Origin: an uncultured Bryobacterales bacterium
GTDB lineage: Bacteria; Acidobacteriota; Terriglobia; Bryobacterales; UBA6623
Direction: 5' to 3'
NCBI GenBank assembly: GCA_946887065.1
Contig: CAMPKL010000038.1
Span: 1 to 12,697 of the forward strand
DNA length: 12,697 bases
A model generated the notes under the pieces. It ran no database searches and had not been told where the DNA came from. It saw only the letters and a program-made list of their open reading frames with translations. The stretch's first letter is position 1; each line of letters starts with the position of its first letter. A program made the position numbers and the translations under genes. Positions 7,123 through 12,697 of the stretch are shown here, one piece after another.

Positions 7123-8738
7123 TGCGAACCCTAACTCATATCCTTGCCGTCCTCCTGCTTTCCGCTGTCTCCCTTGGCGCTCAGTTCGGCGGCGAACTCA
7201 CGTTCGGCCTAGGCGGCGAGCCGAAGAATCTGCATCCGCTGCAAGCAGTGGACGAGCCCTCCGAGGTGGTTCGCTATCTGGCCAAGGCCTCCTTGATTCG
7301 CATCAATCGCGTCACGCAGGAGGTCGAGCCGCAACTCGCGTCCTCCTGGACCATTGCCGACAATGGGCGCCGCATCAATTTCCAATTACGCGAAGGACTC
7401 AAGTTTTCCGATGGAACTGCGTTCGACGCACGCGACGTAGCCTATACCTTCGAACAACTGAAGAATCCCGACTTAGCCTCGCCGATCGCAGACTCGTTTC
7501 GTCTCGAGGAAGGCGGAATCGAGGTGAAGGTCGCCTCGCCCTATCAGGTCTCTATCCTCTTCCCGAAGGCAATAGCCGGCGTAGAACGCCTTTTCGACCC
7601 CTTGCCCATTCTGTCCTCGCGCTCTCCGCTCGGAGTGAAGGCGACCTTAGGACCGTTCCAGATCGCTGAGTACAAACCCGGCGCGCACGTTCGCCTGACG
7701 AGAAACCCGAACTTCTGGAAGAAAGACGCGGACGGAAAGAGGCTGCCCTATCTCGACTCCGTACGCCTTCGAATCGTAAAGACGCCTCAGGTGGAGTTGC
7801 TGGCATTCCGCCGCGGGGAACTCGACCTCATCACCAACATCGATCCGGAGGCTTATGAACGCCTAGCCGTGACCGACAAGCAGGCCGTTCAAGACGCCGG
7901 CGCTTCCCTCGATGCGGAGTTTCTGTGGTTCAATCTGCGTCCCTCCGCGCCGCTTCCCGCTGCGACGAAAAAATGGTTCGCCTCCAAGGACTTTCGGCGG
8001 GCCATCTCATTAGCGATTAACCGCGACGATCTGGTGCGGGTCGTCTACCGCGGACACGCCCAGCCGGCCGTAGGACCCATCTCGCCGGCGAATCGCTTCT
8101 GGTTCAACAAAGAGCTTCAGGGAGCGAAACAGGATCTGGCCGCCGCCGAGGCGCTGCTGCGCAAGGCTTCTTTCCGCAAAGTGGGCGACAAGTTGTTGGA
8201 CTCCAGCGGTCAACCAGTCGAGTTTTCGCTGATCACCAACGCGGGCAACCAAGCGCGCGAGCGGATGGCCGCCATGCTTCAGTACGACCTGAAGAAGTTA
8301 GGGATCCAGTTGAACATCGTCACGCTGGACTTCCAGTCGCTGATCGAGCGCATCACCGAAACCTTTGACTATGAACTTTGCATGCTCGGCTTCGTGAATG
8401 TGGACCTCGACCCCAGCGCGCAGATGAATGTCTGGATGAGCTCCGCGCGAAATCATGCTTGGAATCCGGCCCAGGAATCTCCCGCGACTCCTTGGGAGGC
8501 CCGCATCGACGAGTTGGCGTCGCTGCAAGCCGAGTCGACCGATCCGGCCGTTCGCCGAAAGGCCTTCAATGAAGTACAGCAGATCGTTCAAGATCAGGCC
8601 CCAATCATCTACCTCGTACACAAGAACTTGCTCTCCGTAGTTTCACCAAGCCTCCGCGGCGTTCGCCCCGGCTCCCTGTGGCCGAGCGCAATCTGGAATA
8701 TCGAGGAAATACGCAAGACGGCGGAGACGAACAAATGA
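7122..8738 (+). CDS. ABC transporter extracytoplasmic solute-binding protein, family 5 (DppA/OppA type)
   Basis: Periplasmic ligand-binding subunit of the importer, 538 residues, the usual length for family 5. The signal peptide spans residues 1-20 (RTLTHILAVLLLSAVSLGA) and probably ends at LGA/Q. There is no cysteine at the cleavage site, so it should be soluble and periplasmic rather than a lipoprotein. Family landmarks are LREGLKFSDGTAFDARDVAYTF (89-110, written as two adjoining elements LREGLKFSDG and TAFDARDVAYTF), a GPFQIAEYKPGAHVRL / TRNPNFW pair at 177-199, and KDFRRAISLAINRDDLV followed by GHAQPAVGPISP further on. Family members bind oligopeptides, dipeptides, nickel chelates or glycans, and the sequence alone does not decide. 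The gene overlaps the upstream permease by one base and the downstream ATPase by four (ATGA). Confidence 0.92.
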   Translation: MRTLTHILAVLLLSAVSLGAQFGGELTFGLGGEPKNLHPLQAVDEPSEVVRYLAKASLIRINRVTQEVEPQLASSWTIADNGRRINFQLREGLKFSDGTAFDARDVAYTFEQLKNPDLASPIADSFRLEEGGIEVKVASPYQVSILFPKAIAGVERLFDPLPILSSRSPLGVKATLGPFQIAEYKPGAHVRLTRNPNFWKKDADGKRLPYLDSVRLRIVKTPQVELLAFRRGELDLITNIDPEAYERLAVTDKQAVQDAGASLDAEFLWFNLRPSAPLPAATKKWFASKDFRRAISLAINRDDLVRVVYRGHAQPAVGPISPANRFWFNKELQGAKQDLAAAEALLRKASFRKVGDKLLDSSGQPVEFSLITNAGNQARERMAAMLQYDLKKLGIQLNIVTLDFQSLIERITETFDYELCMLGFVNVDLDPSAQMNVWMSSARNHAWNPAQESPATPWEARIDELASLQAESTDPAVRRKAFNEVQQIVQDQAPIIYLVHKNLLSVVSPSLRGVRPGSLWPSAIWNIEEIRKTAETNK

Positions 8739-9574
8739 TCTCTAACGAGCCGCTGCTTTCCGTCCGGCTAACCGCCGGCTACGAGCCAGGGCAAGCCGTC
8801 CTGAACGATTTCGACCTGCAGATAGCCCGCGGGGAGATCGTCGGATTAGTCGGCGAAAGCGGTTCGGGTAAGAGCACCCTCGCCCGCGCCTTGCTGCAGT
8901 TAGAACGATTCAGCGGCGGCTGGAGCCAGGGCAGTATCGTCTTCGAAGGGCAAGACCTCAAACGCTGCTCGGAAGGCGAACTGCGAAGCTTGCGCGGCCG
9001 CCGGATGTCGCTCGTCTTGCAGAGCCCCATGACCGCTCTCAATCCGAGCCTGCGCATCGAGACCCAACTCAAAGAGGCCTGGCTTGCGCACGCGGCCCCA
9101 GGCGCTAAGGGAAGTTTTGACGAAATCGCCTCGCGCGTCTTGGAGGAAGTTCATCTCCCCGCCGAGAAAGCTTTCCGGCGGCGCTATCCTGGCCAGATCA
9201 GCGTGGGACAAGCGCAGCGAGTGCTCATCGCCATGGCGATCCTGCATCGCCCGGCGTTGATCATCGCCGATGAAGCGACCAGTTCGCTCGATCCCCTGAC
9301 GCGTGCAGGCGTTCTTAAACTCTTCCAAAAGCTCAATCAGCGCCTGGGCATGGCGCTGCTCTTTATCAGTCATGATCTTCCGTCTGTTGTGGCGATTAGC
9401 GATCGAATCGCGATATTAAGAGGGGGGCGCATCATCGAATGCGCCTCTCCTGCAGAAATCGTTTCCAGGCCCTGCCACAGCTATACGCGTGACCTTGTGG
9501 AGGCGATGCTCATCGCCGTGCCTGCCGCGTCCAGCCCCGAAACTTCAACTGAGCAAGTAGTAGGAAAACGCTGA
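8735..9574 (+). CDS. ABC transporter ATP-binding protein, DppD/OppD type
   Basis: Cytoplasmic nucleotide-binding subunit, 279 residues. Walker A is GESGSGKST at 40-48 and the Q-loop Gln96 lies in VLQSPMTALNP. Walker B ends in ADEATSSLD with Asp179 and Glu180, and the switch His213 is in FISHD. The signature that normally reads LSGGQ is ISVGQ at 155-159, keeping Ser156, Gly158 and Gln159 but losing the first glycine. The C-terminus has a short remnant of the peptide-transporter tail (PCHSYTRDLVEAML, 246-259). I place the start at ATG 8735, which overlaps the binding-protein stop and has GGAG 8 bases upstream; reading further upstream only enters the preceding gene. It is the only ATPase in the run, whereas Dpp/Opp systems usually have two. 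Confidence 0.92.
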   Translation: MISNEPLLSVRLTAGYEPGQAVLNDFDLQIARGEIVGLVGESGSGKSTLARALLQLERFSGGWSQGSIVFEGQDLKRCSEGELRSLRGRRMSLVLQSPMTALNPSLRIETQLKEAWLAHAAPGAKGSFDEIASRVLEEVHLPAEKAFRRRYPGQISVGQAQRVLIAMAILHRPALIIADEATSSLDPLTRAGVLKLFQKLNQRLGMALLFISHDLPSVVAISDRIAILRGGRIIECASPAEIVSRPCHSYTRDLVEAMLIAVPAASSPETSTEQVVGKR

Positions 9575-9699
9575 AATCAGAAGCGTGGTTCACGTGCCCA
9601 TACAAGGCTGGAACTCTCAGCTATAGAAGGGGATCGTCCCTCCTCTTCCTGGCCTTGACTCCAACGCACCTCCTCATGGAAGCCGCCATTGGAGGGTTG

Positions 9700-9708
9700 T
9701 GCTAGACT
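9700..9708 (+). promoter_or_regulatory. Extended -10 promoter of the membrane-anchored regulator gene
   Basis: TGCTAGACT matches an extended -10 element (TG, one base, then TAGACT, 4 of 6 to TATAAT). No good -35 lies 16-18 bases upstream, as is acceptable for extended -10 promoters. A start near 9714 would leave a leader of about 55 bases to the ATG at 9769. It also argues against the in-frame GTG at 9699 as the start codon. Confidence 0.4.
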
Positions 9709-9768
9709 TACCGCGGCTGCGTCCGCTGGACGATGAGCCTTGCCTAGGTGTTGGAGCCGAAGGTTCCA

Positions 9769-11123
9769 TGTCGAACGAGAAAATTACTGATCCGGAGATT
9801 CGGGATGCGCTGAGCCGTGTGATGGGGAGTCCGGTGTTCGTCCAAGCCGAGCAACTGCGGGCTTTTCTTGGATACATCGTCGAGGCGGAGTTGGCTGGCC
9901 GTGGTTCCTCCCTTAATGAATATCTGATCGGAGTCGAGGCGCTCGGGAGGCCCCAGGGCTATTCGCCCATGGAAGACAGCATCGTGCGCAACCGGGCTCT
10001 GAGTTTGCGCAAACGGCTAAGCGAGTATTACGAATCGGAGGGGATCGGCGATCCGATCCAAATCAGCGTTCCAAAAGGGGGGTACCGGCCGGCCTTTAAT
10101 TGCGTCAGCGAATTGCTCCCTTCACCGCCGCCGCACGAAGCGCCGCCCAGCAATCTATCGCGTTGGCGACGCGACGCCGGTTTTGCGGCTTTGGGCGCAG
10201 CGGTGTGCATCGTGATGGCCCTCTCGTTCTTCAACCGGAGGGACGAATCAGCCATTGATCCGATTGTGCGCAATACGCTCGGTCCACTACTTGAGCCCGG
10301 CGGCTCGTCTTTGATCATCGTGGCGACGGGGGCGCATCTTCTCCTGCGGCCTGAGAACACGATTGTGCCAGCCGGAACCCCCGGCACTCCGGCGCCCGAC
10401 CTGGTGTCGTGGCGCTCGGGGCTTGGGCACGTGCCGCCTGCACGCGAGGTTCATCTACGGTCCGCAGTCACGTCCGCGATGTGGGGCGACGTGGTCGCGA
10501 CCGCAACCGTAAGCAAACTGATGCTGGCCGCCGGAACGAATGCGAAATTGTTGCCCGAAGCCGCAACGTCGATGGCGGTCCTCAGAGACAGCAACGCCGT
10601 GATCATCGGCCGGCCCGAGTACAGCGTCATCGCCACATCCCTGATGAGGGGCGCTCAATTAAGCATCGAGTATTCACCCGCGATCAGCGAGTACGGCGTG
10701 GTCGAGATCAGCAATCAGGCAGGAACGCCTCCGCTCTATAGCCCAGTGTTTGATTCGACCCAGCGAAGCCGTATTGTCTACGGGCTCGTCACGGTATTGC
10801 CGAGCCAGGCGGCCTCCAGCGCCCACTCCCGGACGGTGATTCTATCGGGAACAACGTCCCCCGGTACGCAAGCAGCGGCTGAATTCATCAGTTCGCCCGA
10901 TCTGTTACGCGCGTTCTACCGAGACCTGGCTCAGGATGGCCACGCGGCTCCGCCGGAAGCGTATCAGGCCGTTGTTCGGGCGGAAGTCACCGGCTCCATC
11001 GCCTTGGAGGTGGAGTACGTGACATACCGTACCATCCCCCTCCGTGGGGGCTCCCGACTCGCGTCGAGATACGACGTCGAAGGCAGCGCTAAGAGCGATC
11101 TCCAAGGGCCCGCGCGCCAATGA
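9769..11123 (+). CDS. Membrane-anchored winged-helix-like transcriptional regulator with extracytoplasmic domain
   Basis: 451 residues. The N-terminal 110 residues resemble a winged-helix-like domain I associate with Acidobacteria, with the elements LRAFLGYIVEAELAG (30-44), NEYLIGVEALGR (50-61), DSIVRNRALSLRKRLSEYY (70-88) and the closing VPKGGYRP (101-108). A proline-rich linker (about 116-130) and one membrane helix at about 137-155 (AGFAALGAAVCIVMALSFF) follow. About 290 residues then lie outside the cytoplasm, with VILSGTTSPGTQAAAEF as a notable stretch. I infer a one-component sensor that binds DNA from the membrane; ligand and targets are unknown. The start is ATG 9769, with GAAGG 4 bases upstream. 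The gene is single, between the ABC operon and the Oar-like gene. Confidence 0.8.
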
Positions 11124-11160
11124 CGACCACGTTGCCGTGGATCGGGTGCGTACAGAGGCT

Positions 11161-11197
11161 GCGGGTCCGGCCTGTTTACGTTATCGGTCTGACCCGC
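11161..11197 (+). terminator. Candidate stem-loop after the regulator gene
   Basis: GCGGGTC (11161-11167) pairs perfectly with GACCCGC (11191-11197), and about three more base pairs form if G-U wobble is allowed. The loop is 23 bases and no T-run follows, so this is at best a weak or factor-dependent terminator. Confidence 0.25.
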
Positions 11198-11215
11198 GGC
11201 TATTAGGACTCGTCT

Positions 11216-11323
11216 CTAGCCTCGAACTCCGTCCAGTAGTCGCCTCCGGGCGCTGCGACGAATAGCCTCCCGCTGATCAGCCTCCCCCAGCGGCCAATCG
11301 CGTTCCTGCACGCTCAACATCAT
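11216..11323 (-). CDS. Possible small protein (35 aa), unrecognised
   Basis: A minus-strand ATG ATG start at 11323 opens a 35-codon frame (MMLSVQERDWPLGEADQREA followed by a basic end, RRSARRRLLDGVRG) that stops with TAG at 11218-11216. It is charged and soluble-looking and has no signal peptide or membrane helix. A purine-rich GAAGAAG lies just upstream, and the LacI-type operator begins 12 bases before the ATG, so it would be transcribed divergently from the Oar-like gene. An overlapping frame reads equally protein-like, so this may instead be the decayed end of an older gene. I do not recognise it. Confidence 0.2.
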   Translation of the reverse strand: MMLSVQERDWPLGEADQREAIRRSARRRLLDGVRG

Positions 11324-11334
11324 CACTTCTTCAC

Positions 11335-11362
11335 GTTTAAACCGTTTGCAAACGGTTAAAAC
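11335..11362. promoter_or_regulatory. LacI/GalR-family-type operator
   Basis: The core AACCGTTTGCAAACGGTT (11340-11357) is a perfect 18-bp palindrome. One A/A mismatch on each side is followed by complementary GTTT and AAAC, so the full dyad is 28 bases. The half-sites contain the AANCGNTTNCA pattern known for LacI/GalR regulators, once on each strand. It lies 99 bases upstream of the Oar-like ATG, a position that fits repression of its promoter. No LacI-family regulator is encoded in the window. Confidence 0.7.
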
Positions 11363-11461
11363 ACTCACTCCCCGCGCGCGAATGATGGCTTAATAGCCGG
11401 GGGCGGGGGACTCTGTTCATCGACAGGGTTCTCCTTGATGAGGGGTCGGGTGTGGAGGCAT

Positions 11462-12697
11462 ATGAACACTACTAGAATCAGAAGAGTCAGCCGCGCGGCA
11501 TTTTTGCTTGCGCAATTCTGTCTATCTGCTGCAATCGCTTCAGCTCAATTCAATAGCAGCATACAGGGAGTCGTGAGTGACCCTACGGCCGCTGTTGTCC
11601 CTGGCGCGACGATTACTGTTACCAATGCCGCCACCGGCGTTGTCCGCCAAGCGACAACTTCTGACGATGGACTCTACCGGGTGACCAACCTCGGTTCCGG
11701 GGCCTACCGCGTGAGCGTGGAGTTTGAGGGATTCAAAACGGCGGAGCGTCCGAATGTCGTGTTGGGCATCACCGATACGGTTCGAGCCGATTTCACGCTG
11801 GAAGTCGGATCGCTTGTTGACCAGGTGACCGTAAGTGAATCGATCGCTCAGGTCGAGACCGAGTCTGGACGGATCTCGGGCCGCATCGAGTCGATCAAAC
11901 TCACCGAGCTGCCGATGAACGGCAAGAATCTGTTCTCGCTGCTGGCCTTCCAGCCGGGCGTCACCGGCCGAGGACTAGCGGGCACTTTCCGAGGCGCTCA
12001 GTCGGCGCCGGCCGATTCGTTCTCCGGTGAGACCTCGCCCTCGATCAACGCGGGCGGTCAAGACCGCAGCTCCAACACCTTTACGTTGGACGACAACATC
12101 ACCAATTCGCCCTACAGCAACGGTACCAACCTCACGCCGAATGCGGATTCGATAGAGGAAGTCCGCGTGGTCGCCAACAACTTCTCCGCCGAGGACGGTC
12201 GCGGCGCCGCCGCCCGCGTACAGATCATCTCCAAATCCGGTAGCAACGAATTTCACGGCAGCCTATCTTACTTCTTGCAGAACAATACGCTATCCGCTCG
12301 CAATGTGTTTGAAACCGGCAAGGTCCCGGTCTTCCGCCGCAACCAGTTTGGGTACTCGGTAGGCGGACCGATCATCAAGAACCGCACGTTCTTCTTCACT
12401 TCTTATGAAGGCCTTCGGAGTTCGGGCGCACGCGGCGGCAACATCACCGTAGAAACGCCGGAGTTCCGGAACTGGGTTCAACAGGCTCTGCCCGGCACCA
12501 TCGCAGCAAGGGTGTTTCGCGATTTCCCATCGACCGTGGTTCCAACCTCCAGTTTCGTTTCGTTGTCGCCCGACCCTGCCCACCCCGAGTACAAAGCGCC
12601 CCCGGCGGGGAAGCGGGCCTACCGCAGCGCCTCCGTCGCTCCCGTTTCGATCCGCAACGGCGATCAGTTCAGCGGACGCGTCGATCACGAGCTGAGA
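11462..12697 (+). CDS. Oar/TonB-dependent-receptor-like outer-membrane protein, N-terminal part (partial)
   Basis: An open frame of 412 codons runs from ATG 11462 to the right edge with no stop; such proteins usually have about 1,000-1,200 residues. A signal peptide (1-28) ends in ASA/Q. Next is a carboxypeptidase-regulatory-like beta domain at about 30-115, with IQGVVSDPTAAVVPGATITV and DGLYRVTNLGSGAYRVSVE. A plug-like segment follows, including LTELPMNGKNLFSLLAFQPG (148-167), a NAGGQDRSSNTFTLDD element and FSAEDGRGAAARVQIISKSG. The GGPIIKNRTFFFTSYEG element is typical of acidobacterial members. It should sit in the outer membrane, possibly importing oligosaccharides or other polymers. GGAGG lies three bases before the ATG and a LacI-type operator 99 bases upstream, so substrate-induced expression is likely. 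The ligand is not deducible here. Confidence 0.92.
   Translation, partial: MNTTRIRRVSRAAFLLAQFCLSAAIASAQFNSSIQGVVSDPTAAVVPGATITVTNAATGVVRQATTSDDGLYRVTNLGSGAYRVSVEFEGFKTAERPNVVLGITDTVRADFTLEVGSLVDQVTVSESIAQVETESGRISGRIESIKLTELPMNGKNLFSLLAFQPGVTGRGLAGTFRGAQSAPADSFSGETSPSINAGGQDRSSNTFTLDDNITNSPYSNGTNLTPNADSIEEVRVVANNFSAEDGRGAAARVQIISKSGSNEFHGSLSYFLQNNTLSARNVFETGKVPVFRRNQFGYSVGGPIIKNRTFFFTSYEGLRSSGARGGNITVETPEFRNWVQQALPGTIAARVFRDFPSTVVPTSSFVSLSPDPAHPEYKAPPAGKRAYRSASVAPVSIRNGDQFSGRVDHELR

Larger units (their letters stand above)
11124..11461. other. Regulatory gap upstream of the Oar/TonB-like gene
   Basis: The stretch of 338 bases begins with an inverted repeat downstream of the regulator gene: GCGGGTC at 11161-11167 and GACCCGC at 11191-11197, extendable with G-U pairs. 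This may be its transcript end, though no U-tract follows. The middle (11203-11323) has minus-strand reading frames of 35-36 codons that look faintly coding. A LacI-type operator follows at 11335-11362. A possible weak extended -10 (TGGCTTAAT, 11387-11394 on its right part) and a GGAGG three bases before ATG 11462 complete it. Confidence 0.6.

Noticed and set aside
9699..9768. GTG at 9699 as the start of the regulator gene
   Set aside because: GGAGGG is only two bases upstream, the GTG overlaps a good extended -10 element, and the conserved domain begins after ATG 9769.
10028..10741. Antisense and shifted ORFs within the regulator gene
   Set aside because: Shadow frames with no family resemblance, overlapping a well-supported gene.

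Overview
The window looks like a piece of an acidobacterial chromosome, most likely of the Solibacter/Bryobacter type. This rests on the high GC content and three gene styles: an Oar/TonB-like outer-membrane protein with an N-terminal carboxypeptidase-regulatory-like domain, a membrane-anchored winged-helix-like regulator of a kind I associate with Acidobacteria, and a secreted S8 protease with a very long peptide-repeat tail. The phylum assignment is inference from gene style; no rRNA or tRNA gene is present. No mobile element and no CRISPR array was seen.

Layout. Positions 1-83 (minus) hold the first 27 codons of a secreted protein cut by the window edge. Positions 302-2659 (minus) encode a secreted subtilisin-family protease. 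Its last third is 28 copies of the hexapeptide TAIWGR, mostly alternating with variable hexapeptides and in one place packed eight in a row. An AT-rich gap at about 2690-2760, with a good sigma70-like promoter for the protease, separates it from the plus-strand genes.

Positions 3062-9574 (plus) hold a tight gene run. It starts with a membrane HD-GYP/GAF/GGDEF protein that appears able both to make and to degrade cyclic di-GMP. A DppB/DppC-type permease pair, a DppA/OppA-type binding protein and one ATPase follow. The transporter genes overlap by 1 to 4 bases and are surely one translational unit. The c-di-GMP gene ends 24 bases upstream and may share their transcript.

Positions 9769-11123 (plus) encode a DNA-binding-like protein with one membrane helix and an extracytoplasmic domain. 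After a 338-base gap holding a near-perfect 28-base LacI-type operator, the 5' part of an Oar/TonB-like outer-membrane gene begins at 11462 and runs off the window.

Read together, the theme is the cell envelope and nutrient capture: an exported protease, a peptide-type ABC importer that could take up its products, a c-di-GMP switch that may tune the locus, and a regulated outer-membrane receptor. The functional links are inference from order and spacing only. The least explained structures are the TAIWGR array and the periplasmic domain of the membrane-anchored regulator.
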